The notes: generated from the letters alone by a model not told the origin. Shown: positions 34,316-46,880, counted from the first letter of the stretch. The stretch: DNA of 64,000 nucleotides from Adiantum capillus-veneris (GCA_014529385.2 CM043947.1:122030891-122094890), one strand, 5' to 3'. Translations and numbers: made by a program.

Positions 34316-36050
34316 GTATATGATATACTTGATGAGGAAAGGGTTGAAAATGAGCAAGCTAGAGGTATGCCTAAATGGCTGGTGAATACATTGCATGACA
34401 GTAAATTGGATGCACCTTTGTGGAACCTCTATCTTTTGATGAAGCATAGAATCTAGAAAATTGTATGGCTACCATGCAACCAGAATATGATGCACTTATA
34501 GAAAATGACACATGGACTTTATGTGATTTGCCTCCTGGCAAAAAGGCCATTGGTACAAAGTGGGTTTACAAGTTGAAACGCAAGCCGGATGGTGAGATCG
34601 ATCGCCATAAGTCTCAACTTGTTGCAAAGGGTTATGCACAGCAAAAAGACATAGATTATGAAGAGACCTTTGCTCCCACTTGTCGTATGACTACTGTGCG
34701 TTTTCTATGTGCATTGGCAGCTCATTTTGGTTGGGATGTACATCAATCAGACATTGTTACTGCTTTCTTGAATGGTGACATATTTGAAGAAGTTTATGTA
34801 ACGCAACCTCGCGGTTTTGTCATGAAAGGACAAGAGGACAAAGTGTGCAAATGTAACAAAGATTTGTATGGGTTGAAGAAATCTCCTCGTGCTTGGTATG
34901 TGAAGGTTGACACTCATTTGGTCAAACGAAGTTTTCGTAACAGTCCAACAGAAAGCATATTGTATGTAAAACGTGAGGGTGCTGTACTTCTCATTGTGGT
35001 TCTTTATGTGGATGATTTGCTGATCATTTGACCAAATGAGAGACATATTGCTGAATTTAAGGCTGATTTGAATGCTAGTTTCAAGATGAAAGATTTGGGG
35101 ATGTTGCATCATTACTTGGGTATACAATTTAAGCAGTGTGATGGTGGTATTGCCTTGTGTCAGAAAGGCTATGTAAGTTTGGACTTGAGGATTGCAAAGC
35201 TATTGCCACTCCCATGGAAACAGGTTTGAAGTTGAGTCTACATGATGCTGGCGATCCTGCTGATGTCACTCTTTACCAAACTGCTATTGGCTGCCTCATT
35301 TATGTATGCAACACGAGGCCGGATATTCAGTTTGCAGTCTCACAGGTCATCAGATTTATGCATAGCCCAGCGTCTAAGCATTTGTAGCCTGTCAAGAGGA
35401 TTTTCTGCTACTTGAGTGGCACTTTACATCTTGGATTGTTTTATCCCAAGGGGGAATCATTTCCGCCAAGCTTACATGCTTTTTCGGACTCAGATTAGGC
35501 TGATTGTTTCGACATGCAAGTGTCCACAAGTGGTTTTTGTTTCATGCTTGGCAGTTCATGTATATCATGGTTAAGCAAGAAGCAACCTACTGTGGCCACT
35601 TCTAGTTGTGAGGCTGAGTACATGGAAATCTTCACAACTATGGTTGAGTGTGTATGGCTTAGACGCCTTATGGCTTATTTGGGTGTTGGACAGGACACCA
35701 CCAACACTATCTACACTGATAGTCAGAGCGCATTGGCAGTTGCAAGGAACCCAATTTTTAATGCCGCACAAAGCACATTGAGGTGCATTACCACTATGTT
35801 AGGGAGAGACTCTCATTAGGAGAGATCAACTTGGCTTATGTGCCAACACAGGACAACCTTGTGGATCTTTTCACAAAGGCATTATCTCGTGAGAAGTTTG
35901 AAGCTTTTCGCAAAGCCTTGGGCTTATTCCCCTTTGTGGACTGATCATGTCTTCAAGGTATGGCACTTCCCTTTACTCTCTGTTGTGTGCCTTGAGCTTC
36001 CTTCGTCTTCTCCAAGCTGTGAGTGTTTTCTCGCAACCCTAATTCCAACA
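34316..36050 (+). pseudogene. Ty1/copia pol fragment (RT, RNase H) and LTR stub
   Basis: RT opens at 34465: ALIENDTWTL, KWVYKLKRKPDGEI, YEETFAPTCR, FLNGDIFEEVYV and the catalytic box LYVDDLL near 35008. RNase H follows in pieces (CISWLSKKQPTVATSSCEAEY near 35560; TDSQSALA near 35720). It is close to the minus-strand copy at 47903-50425, and against it shows a deletion of roughly 105 bases near 34420, a stop at 35029, a 14-base loss near 35170 and a further stop at 35386. After the coding end only the last part of the LTR remains, ending CTAATTCCAACA at 36050. It cannot be active. Confidence 0.92.
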
Positions 36051-36812
36051 GGGGTAGCTTGACCATATAATCTCTCTCTCACACTCACACACACACCCTC
36101 ATTCTCATGGTGTGTTGAGCAGGGTTAAGCAATTAAGCAACCTTATTTTACTTTCAATTCTGTCACATTTAAAGATGCAAATGACATGAAAGTATAAATG
36201 AACAAATAGTGTGAACCTTATTGTATTAAGTTGCTTATGCATTATTGCGATTAGGTGATGATTTAAACCATTTCTATGCTTGTGCAAAAAACATAGATAG
36301 ATATGGAAGCGAGTCATCCAGAGAGAAACATAGATGGAAGGGTCAATCACATTCTTAATATTAATAGAAGGCCAAATCATCTCTTTGAAACTTGAAACTT
36401 TCTTGGTACATTGGAAACTATGAGCCCTAATCTTTTCTTACACAATGTAGGAGTCATTGGTCCTCATCTTTAACAACTTGCTAGCTTACCCAGTTTGTAC
36501 TTCTTGACTTGGTAGCACTTTTGTAAACCCTAGGTAGACCAAGGAAAAGAATCCTTCTTATTATATAGGCTGTTATGAGTACACTAGTACCATGTTTTGC
36601 TCATAAGAAAGACGCAAGGATAGAAGCAAGTAAGAGACTAGAGTAGAGACATTGAATCCAATTGTGTTTCTATTATTGAAACCAATTGTAGAACCCACTC
36701 CGTTTTCAAAAAAAGTTTTATTCACATTGACTTCTCTTAGCATTGATCTCTTCACAACATGCTATCTTATCTAATCTCTATCATCAATTTTGGTAGCATT
36801 GCTAAATCAAGA
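36051..36812. other. Intergenic, no gene seen
   Basis: AT-rich, without coding motifs; a short (CT)/(CA) stretch at about 36070-36096. Confidence 0.5.
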
Positions 36813-36829
36813 TAGACCAAAAGGAGGAC

Positions 36830-36893
<64 letters not shown>

Positions 36894-37030
36894 CCCCAAT
36901 AGAAGGAGAGCACTCCTAAGTTTGTTGAACAAAGGTTAGCAGGTCCTCGTGAAAGATAATGTTTATTATAAGCTCCCAAGCTTGGTTTTAAAGTATGTTT
37001 TGCATCATCTTACATATAGACCAAAAGGAG

Positions 37031-37069
<39 letters not shown>

Positions 37070-37195
37070 CACCCCAATAGAAGGAGAGCACTTTTGTTGA
37101 GCAAAGGCTAGCACCTCATGAAAGATAATGTTTATGAGAAGATCCCAAGATTAGTTTTAAAGAATGCTTTGCAGCATCTTACATATATTCATGGT
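36813..37195 (+). repeat. Tandem duplication of about 200 bases with (CT)n
   Basis: TAGACCAAAAGGAGGACTCT starts at 36813 and again at 37017. Each unit has a (CT)n run (36835-36891 and 37033-37067), then CACCCCAATAGAAGGAGAGCAC and later GAAAGATAATGTTTAT and GCATCTTACATATA. Confidence 0.85.
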
Positions 37196-37330
37196 TGTTA
37201 AAATCTATCAAGAGGTTGTGTCATGCGTCATTTTTAGAAATACAATAGACTATACATGTAGAAAGAGAGTATTGATAGTGTTCTAATTGGAACATAAGAT
37301 AGCTTGTGAGAATACATGCCATGTTTCCTT

Positions 37331-37360
37331 GACCGCAGTAATGCGCGGGTCACATACTAG
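37331..37360 (+). mobile_element. Helitron-type 3' terminus
   Basis: A hairpin-forming GACCGCAGTAATGCGCGGGTC followed by ACATACTAG, with T next. This hairpin plus CTAG|T layout is that of a Helitron 3' end and recurs three more times in the window. Confidence 0.5.
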
Positions 37361-37494
37361 TACTATATATAATGCACCTTAAAAATTTTAAGGAAGGAGA
37401 GGGCCTCCATGTGTCACTCATTGGTTCATTCAAAAAAAAAAAAACATCTAATCCAAAGTGCAAAAGTGAAGGGGTAAAATTGCTAAAAAAGTTG

Positions 37495-37895
37495 GAATGG
37501 CCATTTGACAATGAAAAGTCAAAAGACTTATTTCTTTTCTTTTGCCAAAATACTTTTCACTCTACACAAGAGGGTAAATGTATCACGTTAAATATGTCTC
37601 ATTGAAAAAAGATAAATTGGAGGGGAATTTTACTGCTCAATACAAATTTGAATTTTAAATTTGAAGATATATTTGGATTTCTTTTTCAAGGGGATTTTCT
37701 CAAGACCAATATTGATATTATATTAACAAACTTTGTAATTTTGTATTTAAATTTTTTTTAAAATTACTTTAGACAAGCACTCTTATACTCTTTCTTAAAG
37801 TTCTTGAAAAATTGACACCTCCATGTGTCGCAAGCAAACATGTTACCCGTCCCCTCTCCCACCGAGTTGTTGATTGTTACGATGAGTGTATGTAG

Positions 37896-37949
<54 letters not shown>

Positions 37950-38066
37950 GAAAACTTAAAGGTTGAGTATGTTCCTATGAATAGAGGGGGACTCGCTTGC
38001 TTATTGCAAAGTTAAGCAAATCACATGCCAAGTCCAAATGTAGTTTAAGTTTATCATCCGAAGACG

Positions 38067-38070
<4 letters not shown>
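37495..38070 (+). repeat. Segmental duplication, copy 1
   Basis: Shares long stretches with 38870-39410: GACAATGAAAA, GAAGATATATTTGGATTT, CAATATTGATATTAT, CTTTCTTAAAGTTCTTGAAA, GACACCTCCATGTGT, GAGTTGTTGATT and GGGACTCGCTTGCTTAT in the same order. Copy 1 carries a (GA)n run at about 37898-37944. Confidence 0.8.
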
Positions 38071-38114
<44 letters not shown>

Positions 38115-38291
38115 AGAGGCATCGCTCAAAGAGAAGAAGAGAACAGAGAGAGGTTGTGTGTGTTAAAAGAGAGAGCCAATCAACAAGAAGAAGAGGGCAA
38201 AGAGACATTGTGTGTGTATATATATGGTAGGAGGGAGAGAGGGAGGGAGAGAGATCAAATGATATAGAGCCATTGATCAATGAAAAGAAAT

Positions 38292-38339
<48 letters not shown>

Positions 38340-38340
38340 A
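38069..38340 (+). repeat. (GA)n microsatellites
   Basis: Two long GA runs, 38069-38112 and about 38295-38335, with GA-rich text between. ORFs called here are low-complexity. Confidence 0.9.
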
Positions 38341-38357
38341 GAAGAAGAAGGTTAGTT

Positions 38358-38435
38358 CTACCTCCAATAAATCTAGGACTGTGAATCTGTTTCTTAGAAG
38401 GGAATTTGGATAACCAATCTACTACATGTTGGCAC
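38358..38435 (-). repeat. SINE-like (tRNA-like) fragment
   Basis: On the minus strand GTAGTAGATTGGTTATCC, then about 20 bases on AGATTCACAGTCC, which resemble pol III A and B boxes. The first part matches the fragment at 53125-53215. Confidence 0.35.
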
Positions 38436-38454
38436 TAACAAGGAACTTGTAATT

Positions 38455-38455
<1 letters not shown>

Positions 38456-38484
<29 letters not shown>
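38456..38484 (+). repeat. (CT)n microsatellite
   Basis: Plain CT run of about 29 bases. Confidence 0.9.
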
Positions 38485-38489
<5 letters not shown>

Positions 38490-38765
38490 AGAGGCTTATT
38501 CGTATTACTTGAAAAATCTATGAGACTGGCCATATGATGATAAATCTGAGAGAACTAAAGCAATAAATTGGAACTGTGAGAACCAAGTACAACTAGCTAC
38601 ATGCACAAATGAAAAAAACAAAAAACTACAAGAAAAGCCTCTCCTAAAGATAGTAAAATTCCATGGTAAGCTAAATGGAGAGACGATGACAACAACCTTG
38701 AAAGATAGGCCGTTCCACCAAAACCACACTCTGCAAAAACTCTTTCTCTGTCTCTTTAAATATTT

Positions 38766-38767
<2 letters not shown>

Positions 38768-38814
<47 letters not shown>

Positions 38815-38848
38815 CATGCACACACACACACACACACACATATATATA
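38768..38848 (+). repeat. (TA)n, (CA)n, (TA)n compound microsatellite
   Basis: About 43 bases of TA, then ACATGCACAC.., then CA and a short TA run. Confidence 0.9.
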
Positions 38849-38869
38849 AGTGAAGAATAAGACTATATG

Positions 38870-39404
38870 AATGAAAAGCCTTTTGACAATGAAAAATAAA
38901 AAAACTTACTTTGTTTTTTTTTTTACAAAAGACTTTCTACTCTACTAGAGTAAATCATAGAAAAAGATAAATTTGAGGGGGATTTTGCTTCTTAATGCAA
39001 ATTTGGCTTTTGAAGATATATTTGGATTTTTTGAAAAGGAAAATTTGTCAAGATCAATATTGATATTATTTTAACAAATTGTGTAATTTTTTATTTTAAA
39101 ATTTTAAACAATTATTCTAAAGAGACACTCCTATACTCTTTCTTAAAGTTCTTGAAAAATTGACACCTCCATGTGTTACAAGCAATTGTGCTACCCCCTC
39201 TCCTCCCCTCCCCTCCCCTCCCCCATTGAGTTGTTGATTATTACGGTGAGTGTGTGTACGCATGTGTACACGAGACGTGTGTACATGAGAGCAAGACTAA
39301 GAAAAACTTGAAGGTTAAGTATGTTTCTACAAATAGAGAGGGACTCGCTTGCTTATGGCAAAGTTAATTCATCCACATACCAACTCCAAATGTAGTTCAA
39401 GTTT

Positions 39405-39410
<6 letters not shown>
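38870..39410 (+). repeat. Segmental duplication, copy 2
   Basis: Partner of 37495-38070 in the same orientation. Here the (GA)n run of copy 1 is replaced by GTGTGTGTACGCATGTGTACACGAGACGTG-like sequence, and CTCCCCTCCCC repeats lie at about 39198-39222. Confidence 0.8.
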
Positions 39411-39443
<33 letters not shown>

Positions 39444-39567
39444 GTTCGTGGAAATCTCATTATCAGATTTGACAAGAGTGCATTTGATTGTGTGAATCTT
39501 CTTTTAAGATCATGGCTAGGCCGTTGTCAACGCACGGGTATTCGTATGTGTGTATTTACATACACAC

Positions 39568-39766
39568 ACATACATATACATATGTTTCCACCTTCGAAGA
39601 AGGTGAGGGAGGAGAGTGTCCCAGTTACTTCTTCACGACCACAACAATGCACGGGTCACATACTAGTGTATATATGTACATGTTGCCACCTTTGGGGAAA
39701 GGTGAGGGAGGAGAGTGCCACGATTGCTTCTTTTTAGTCGTAGCAATGCGTGGGTCACATACTAGT
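39568..39766 (+). mobile_element. Two tandem Helitron-type 3' ends
   Basis: Two head-to-tail units of about 100 bases. Each has CCACCTT, GGTGAGGGAGGAGAGTG and a GC-rich inverted part, and ends with GGGTCACATACTAG then T (CTAG at 39663-39666 and 39762-39765). The ends match those at 37360 and 55984. Confidence 0.5.
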
Positions 39767-39771
39767 TAACT

Positions 39772-39870
39772 TACAATGTGACATCAATTGGCAAGATTTT
39801 TCCAATGGTCCATATTTGCACCCAAAAATCCACCTTTACTAAGGACTCCTTATGTAGTCCAAAAACCAAC
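39772..39870 (+). repeat. Diverged copy of the R1 repeat
   Basis: ATGTGACATCAATTGGCAAG, then GGTCCATATTTGCACCCAAAAATCC and ACTAAGGACTCCTTA, recur with changes at 53632 and 55986. It lies just after a CTAGT end. Confidence 0.75.
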
Positions 39871-40108
39871 GAATCCATATGTTTCATCTTGGTGCACATA
39901 GAAGCAAAATGAAAGAATAGAAATATAGGGCTCGTGATGTAGAGGTCCTAAGAACTTGCACGGTGCACAAACTTGAAGAAAAGTCCATTACTTCAACATC
40001 ATCATGGAGTCTAACAAGGTGGTCTCCACATGGGCCTTCAAAAGGCCAAAAAGTGACTATTGAGGGGTCATGAGAGTTACAAATCTATTTTAAAAATGGT
40101 AATAATAT

Positions 40109-40157
<49 letters not shown>

Positions 40158-41344
40158 GATAGTGTTTACAAGACGCTTTACTTAGCCCTTAATGTAAAGG
40201 GTAGATTTACAAAATTTAAGCTATTGATTGCTATTAATGATTAAAAGTGGACAAACTTTAGCTATAACAATTAAGGTACAAAAAATAGAAATGGATAATA
40301 ATCATTTTTAATTGAAAAGTCACTTATGGAGCTTAGAGATGCACATTTTAAAAGACTTTGAGCTATTAATTTTTGCCTATTCATTTTTAGAGAACCTCAT
40401 TAAAAGGGGTCTAAAAGCGTGTCTCCTTACAATACAACTTGCTCTATCTCATCTCCCATGGAGGGAGATTGGACCGTTAAAGAATCATGCATACCACTAT
40501 ATAAAAGTACTCGTTCACAAAAAATCATCCTAACATATCAAAGAATTTTTTTTTTGTAACGAGTTCATATATTTGACGAGATGACTTTATGTGTGTGTAT
40601 GTGTGTGTGTGCGCGCGGGAAAGAGAGAGAGAGAGATTTAAAAATCTACTTGATGTTTGGTTTAACATTTACAATATGACATTACCAACGTCCAACGTTC
40701 AAATCATCCGACAAATCATATACTATAAATAAAACATTTACAACATGAGATCAAAATTTTGTATTTTGGCATGCACAAGAGACATTCCCTTAACTTGCTT
40801 CACTCTCTTTGCTTTGATTGAAATGAACTTTGTATTTTTTGCCTAAGAGGGCCATATAGAGGAGTTGGTAGAGAGAACTACAAATCTCTCACCATCAAAG
40901 TTTTCACTATCACATTAAATGTAATGTACCCTTTGTTTGCACTTTAGTCTTTTCATCACCATTTAATTACATACAATATGATTTTTTCTTCATTTTAGTG
41001 TTTTTAAAAGAGTGTTTTTAAAAGGTGTCTCTCTATTGGTGTTGATGTGAGGCATTAAAAATGTATAAAAAAGATCCTCTCCCTCTCTCTAATTGATGAA
41101 AATAAGGGTAAACTTGAAATTCTTTTGATTTTTAGGTCAAAATTTGAAGCTTTTGCTGGTAATAACACTAAACTTGTGTAAATTTCTCGATTTCTTTAAA
41201 AGCAAGCTCACAACATAACTGAGATTTTACAATTTTAGCGGATTAAAACACATTGGACCCCGATTTTTTTCCAATACTACCTCCCTCCCTCTCTCTCTCA
41301 CTCACTCACTCTCTCTCTCTCTCTCTCTCTCACTCACTCACTCA

Positions 41345-41393
<49 letters not shown>

Positions 41394-41734
41394 CAATGTT
41401 CGAATTTTTTTTTAAATAGAGCAAAATTACAAAAAATACCGATTATTTTGTAAAATTTCTTCTTTGAATCTACCCAAAGGAAATTTTGTATGTTTTTCAA
41501 AATGATTTTTCTCGAACTTTGATGTCACATACACACACACATGCACAAATTATTACAACTAAAAATATTGCCTTTTTGAGGCCACCGTAAAAACTTTACC
41601 TTGTTTTGGTTTTTATAGGATACAATAAAAAACCAAAACCCTTCACCAAATGTGTTAATTTCAAAGTGAGTACGTTTGCTCAATTTTGATGCCCTGTGGG
41701 CTTTGAGGAAAAAATGGGGGGAAATGCACATACT

Positions 41735-41767
<33 letters not shown>

Positions 41768-42635
41768 ATGTATCAGGGCCAAGACCGACACAGACAAAGA
41801 GGATTTTTTTGCTATCACATTCATCTTGATGTCGTGTGTTAAGAGACAAGGCGGGTAGAGATAGAGAGTTTATCTTGCTATCGCAATCATCTGAGTGCAG
41901 GGGTCCCTTGGTGATGGTGCTTCATCAACAATTATTAGTGACTTCGTAAGGATGCAATGCTAGGCATCCTGATTAGGAACAAACTCTACTTTGTGGTGGA
42001 AGATACAGAAAGCATTGGCGTCTGAGGGCATGGGTGAGAGCGATGGCCTAGTCTAAGGTCACAATTAGAGAGATAGTTGATATGTACGAGCATGATGGGG
42101 AAAACACCAAAAGAAACATTCTATGTGAAGGTGATGGCGAAGATAGATATAGAGAGGTGGCAAATCTTTGTGTGGATGAGGCAAGGGGAGGTTTCTTTTC
42201 CTTTAGGATTCAGAGATCCGGTCCGAATCTAAAAAATGAATAGGTTTTTGGGGTTTCAAACGAGTAGCTAGAACAATTGTAGATTTGTAGTTTTCTAAAG
42301 TGATTAGGTCTCCACAATTTAGAAACATAAAACTCCGTCTGAAATGCAAAAGTGAAGGGTGTAGAGAATGAAAAGCTTCTTGCATTTTGGAAATGGGAAG
42401 ACTTTTATTCTACATAAGAGGTGGCCTTGCCTATATGCAATGTGCCATGCTTTTATGGAATTCAATCAATGTTAAAATGATTAATGGTAGCTAAAAAAGA
42501 CTCAGAAGTTTTAAAAAAAATATTATATTCAAATTTCAAATCATTTGTTTCATCCCCTCCATTTTTTTTGAAAAAATCAATGCAATTTTTAAAAAAGATC
42601 ATTCAAAAGAACATGGTTTTGGGAAAGATCATTTG
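39871..42635. other. Intergenic with microsatellites
   Basis: No gene seen. Holds (GT)n/(GA)n at about 40110-40157, (CT)n/(CA)n at about 41290-41393, and (GA)n at 41733-41762. Open frames are short or made of these repeats. Confidence 0.6.
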
Positions 42636-42639
42636 AAAG

Positions 42640-42782
42640 GAATGGTTTCTTTCTTTTCAATTCTTTTTTAAGGCTTTTTTGAGGGATACATGTCAAGCAA
42701 CAAAATTTGAACAACCTTCATCCACATGGACACTAAGGCCTTTAGAGGCCAAAAAGTAAGAGAAGGTGACTAATTTGCTATG
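42640..42782 (+). repeat. Dispersed repeat, copy 1 (AAGGCCTTTAGAGGCC)
   Basis: Matches 44885-45018: GGTTTCTTTCTTTTCAA, ACATGTCAAGCAACAAAATT, CATCCA and TAAGGCCTTTAGAGGCC, AAAAAGTAAG. Next to it AAGAACATGGTTTTGGGAAA is also doubled (42608, 42802). Confidence 0.85.
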
Positions 42783-42997
42783 ATTGGGAAAGACCATTTG
42801 AAAGAACATGGTTTTGGGAAAGATCATTTGAAAAAAGTTTTACCAAAGGCCGAGCGAGTTTTTTCAAGCAAATAGGAAAACCGAGCAAGACATGGACCCT
42901 GAAACTCCACTATTTGTGTGAGAAATAAATGAAAAGAAATATACAGGAGGGATGGGAAAAGTGGAGAGGCAAGGAGGAGGGAGGGGAATATATATAT

Positions 42998-43042
42998 ATA
43001 GCTCTCTCTCTCCCTCTCTCTCTCTCTCGCTCGCTAATATAT

Positions 43043-43118
<76 letters not shown>
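42998..43118 (+). repeat. (CT)n and (TA)n microsatellites
   Basis: CT run to about 43030, then about 70 bases of TA (43049-43118). Confidence 0.95.
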
Positions 43119-43120
<2 letters not shown>

Positions 43121-43254
43121 TTGTTTGGATAGATTACCCTGCGCAAGGCATCTGGCCTCTCTGTCACCAATGATGGTCCGCAAGTGGGGCAAGCATTGTG
43201 ATCCAATGTGGGAAACATTGCACACATATCACATCATTAGAGAGAAGCTTCAAA

Positions 43255-43640
43255 CTACAAATAGTAACTAGAGAGAAGAATTAAAGGATTCATACAATAA
43301 ATCTCTCCAAACCTAGGACAGTCGTGAATGGTCCACATAAGGATTCTCCTCACATTGGCTTCTCTCCTCTCCTTTGGAAGTGAGACATCTACAACAGAGA
43401 TGCCTCTCCATAACTCCTCGATATGGGTCTCAAGGTACACATCCATATTTTCCACCTTGTACTTCCCAGGCATAATCAAGGAAAGAAGGATATTGCCCTT
43501 CTTGGTTGTCTCCCATGGAGGAATGTTGTAGTTGATGATCACAACACGCCATGTGCTCCATGATGTGGACTTGGTGTTAAAGGGATTCACATCATCTCTT
43601 GCCATCCCAAGGCTCCATGAGAAAAGGGCTTTAATCGTGG
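43255..43640 (-). pseudogene. CACTA TNP2-type transposase fragment
   Basis: On the minus strand, the open part 43605-43255 with its extension to about 43620 reads LGMARDDVNPF, VIINYNIPPWETT, LLSLIMPGKYKVENMDVYL, IEELWRG and MWTIHDCPRFGE. These match, in order, the family blocks L-G-L-A-x-D-G-F-N-P-F, P-P-W, M-L-S-L-L-I-P-G, N-x-D-V-Y-L and L-W-T-I-x-D-F-P-A-Y-G. About 116 residues of a protein of normally 700 or more. It covers the part just before that kept at 29830-31310, so both could come from one family. No start, no ends, not functional. Confidence 0.82.
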
Positions 43641-44880
43641 ACTAGACATATCATGAGCTCGTGACACTTAGGCACAACTTACCCTTTGGTGCATGAACTT
43701 ACAGACATGCGCATATGTGTGCTTGTCTGTGGCACTTGTCATGTGGATGATGCACCCTTGCTCGTGCATATGCGCATTGGTTTGCGTTCATTGTGCCTAT
43801 CCCTTTTCTCAAGCATCGACTTGTGGCCTTGGCACTCCTCTAAGGTATAGTATCTCTACACGTGTGTCTGTGTTCGTTTTCCTATAACAAAGACGGAGAC
43901 CATCTGATGAAGCATGGCTAGATTCCGGCCTAGAATGCAGAGAGGATGGATCTCTTCAAAGAAGATGTGGGCTTTTGTGAGGATGTAGTGCAAGGAGGTG
44001 AAAAAAATGATGTGGACTCTGAAAGAATAGGTCCCCTATTCATCAGAAAATACTACTCCACAACTGAATAGACCTCATAGCAGAAGAGATCACCAATCGT
44101 TTCTTGATTAGGGAGATACCAAAGGTGCTCATTGTTAGTAAAACTAACATAACGGATCCTCAACCCCTGCCTTTAGAACACGTCTTCAATCAAGTAGCCT
44201 TTCTTGTGCTTGCCGCGACATTGTCTTCTCCACAAGCACAACATTGAGATGGTGTGCTTCAATCCGCGAAGCAGTCATTGAAAGAAGATTCTTTTCCTTC
44301 TCCCGAAAGAGATTTCTTTGGTATTGAATGTCGTAGATCTGTAGTAGAAGAGGAAGCGATCCCTTTGCAAAGTTATTTTAATTAAACACTTTCAGTGATC
44401 TCTTTAAGCGCTTAGCCTTATTTGCTTATTTGCTTGAATCTTTTAGCTTTACTTTTAACGAGACCACTCAAGTGTTTAGTGCTCATAGTTGGTGTTGGTT
44501 GGGGCTCTATTCAAATTTTGATTGTATCATTGTAAGGTTTGCAAGGTTGAATCTTTTAGCTAGACTTGAAGTCGTTATTTCAAAGAAGGCCTTCACACGG
44601 TGATGCTCAATTTTTACAAAGGAGCTTTGAATTATAATTTTTACAAAGGAGCTAGAAGGTCCAACAAAGATGAACTCCACCTAGCAAGCCTTTGTATCCC
44701 ATTTTAGGGTTGTTTTGGATGACTGTGCATGTGCAGAGCTCCACCCATCAGGTTACTACAAGATTGCTACCACAATACACACACACACACGTTATTGTCA
44801 TATAAATTCTAGCAAGATTTGCTTGGGATTTTTGTTTGCTCGCTTTTCTTCGCTCGATGAATGGAAACCCTCTTTGAAAA
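43641..44880. other. Intergenic, no gene seen
   Basis: No coding motif or sharp repeat found. Confidence 0.5.
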
Positions 44881-44884
44881 GACA

Positions 44885-45018
44885 CGGTTTCTTTCTTTTC
44901 AAGACTTCAAAGGCTTTTTTGAGGACACATGTCAAGCAACAAAATTTGAACGACTTTCATCCATATGGATACTAAGGCCTTTAGAGGCCAAAAAGTAAGC
45001 AAAGTGACTAATTTGTTA
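44885..45018 (+). repeat. Dispersed repeat, copy 2
   Basis: Partner of 42640-42782, same orientation, about nine in ten bases alike by eye. Confidence 0.85.
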
Positions 45019-45347
45019 CAAATGCGGCAGTCGTCAAGTTTTTGCGACGAATACTTTAGCTTACTAGAGTTGTGATAACATTTCAAATTCCTTCCAAGTA
45101 GGGGGTACCCAATCATTTTCAAATCGAAAATTTTGAAGAATCTAAAAAGACCTTCGGATGTGAGAGAAGAAAAGGAAATGTCTGAGCCTTCGCACGCAGG
45201 TGGAGGCCATCCCTCTCTCTTTCCTTTTTCTCTCCCGGCATGTGTCATGCGCTCTCTCTCTCTCTCTGCGCTTTCCAAGGCTGCCTTGTCTCTCTTTCTG
45301 TGTCGTCCAAGGCAGGAGCAATGCCCTCGATGCCTATAGAGCAGTCA

Positions 45348-45350
<3 letters not shown>

Positions 45351-45403
<53 letters not shown>
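45351..45403 (+). repeat. (GT)n microsatellite
   Basis: Unbroken run of about 53 bases. Confidence 0.95.
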
Positions 45404-45404
<1 letters not shown>

Positions 45405-46063
45405 AATGAGGAGGATGCAAGGCACCCCTAGCACTGCAAGAATGAAGTCGGAGAGCGGTTCAGCAGGGCGAGAGCGCTCGTGTGAGGATGCGTGTTGAGG
45501 ACAAAGCAAGGCAAGCTCACGCAGGCAAGGATGAAGGAGGGGAGGGTGCAAACAACGGAGGAAAGCGAGGGTTTTGAGCAAGTGAGAGGCAAGGGAGGGT
45601 TGGGTTATGGTTGCGAGGACTGGCGAGGACGAAACAGGGAGAATCTTGGTTACTAATAAATTTTTGAAAAAGTCTTTCCAGTAGGATCCCAGTAAAGTAC
45701 GATCTTTGAAAATGCTTTTTTCGAGTGTACATAAATTCTGCACACCTTGAAAACCTAACCAAGAAGTCGTGGTAGAAGGAAAATTGATACACATACCATA
45801 GTATACATACTGTTTGGTAGCAATCCTTCAATCCTTTGTCTTCCCTAGATTTGGCCTATGGCATTTTCTTACAATCTGAATGTTCTTAGATTGCTACAAT
45901 TTAGATGATTAGTAAACGAATACTTTGCATTTGATGTGCCTCTTTGCACCAATTATCATTCTAGTACCTCAAGTCTGTTAGTATTCTCCTCCATCAAAGA
46001 CAAGCAACTACATGTTTTATTGGACAACAGGATTGAGTGAGCAAAGAAAAAAACAAATAAGAG

Positions 46064-46101
<38 letters not shown>

Positions 46102-46298
46102 CTAAAATCATGGTGATCTTTTCGATCTTAAACTTTTAAAAAGTTTGATGTTTTTATGGTAGGCTTTGTGATTTATCAATTTTTTTTAGATCTTTTCTAT
46201 CTTAAACTTTGATGTTTTTATGGTAGGCTTTGTGATTTATCAATTTTTTTTAATTGAAAGAAAATTGATTCAGTGGTTGGTCCATCCCAGGCAGCATT

Positions 46299-46344
<46 letters not shown>

Positions 46345-46880
46345 GCCCGCCCCCCCCACCCCCACAACACACACACATCATTAGACACTTAGGCTCATAT
46401 CACACATATGACGGCCATGTGTGATAGGGCCTTACTTGGGCGAGTGTGGTTGATTGCCCTACCCAGTCACACTAAGTGGATGGTCGGTCCTTAGTAGCAC
46501 TTTAGAAAATTTTGAAAACAGCTTTTGTGTCATCGACAAATGTGCTAACACAGCTCTGCGCGAGGGCTGGACGAGGGTAATGAATTGCTCATCATGAGGG
46601 TAGTGCTGGACATGAGATGGCAGCCACGTTGGAGTAGAAAGCCATGGCCGTTGTGTGTGATAGAGAACTGCCATGGCGACATCTTTGATTGGGCCACTCA
46701 TACTCAGCGGCATCGTCCGAACTCATCTGCTGACATTTCCTTATTTGTACATGAACAGCCTTGTTATGTTAGGCCAAATACACACTATCGAAGCCTCTGC
46801 CAATCCCCTCAGGGGACGAGCAAGGACGCTTTAGACACTGATATGCCCAAGTTGCAATAAAATAATAAAAGAAACTTCCA
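45404..46880. other. Intergenic with tandem repeats
   Basis: No gene seen. (GA)n at about 46069-46099; a tandem duplication with a 64-base unit (GATGTTTTTATGGTAGGC at 46147 and 46211); (CT)n at about 46302-46340 next to a C-rich stretch. Confidence 0.6.

Noticed and set aside
43693-43887. Short Cys-rich ORF
   Set aside because: 64 codons in non-coding flank of a transposase fragment, no similarity I know.
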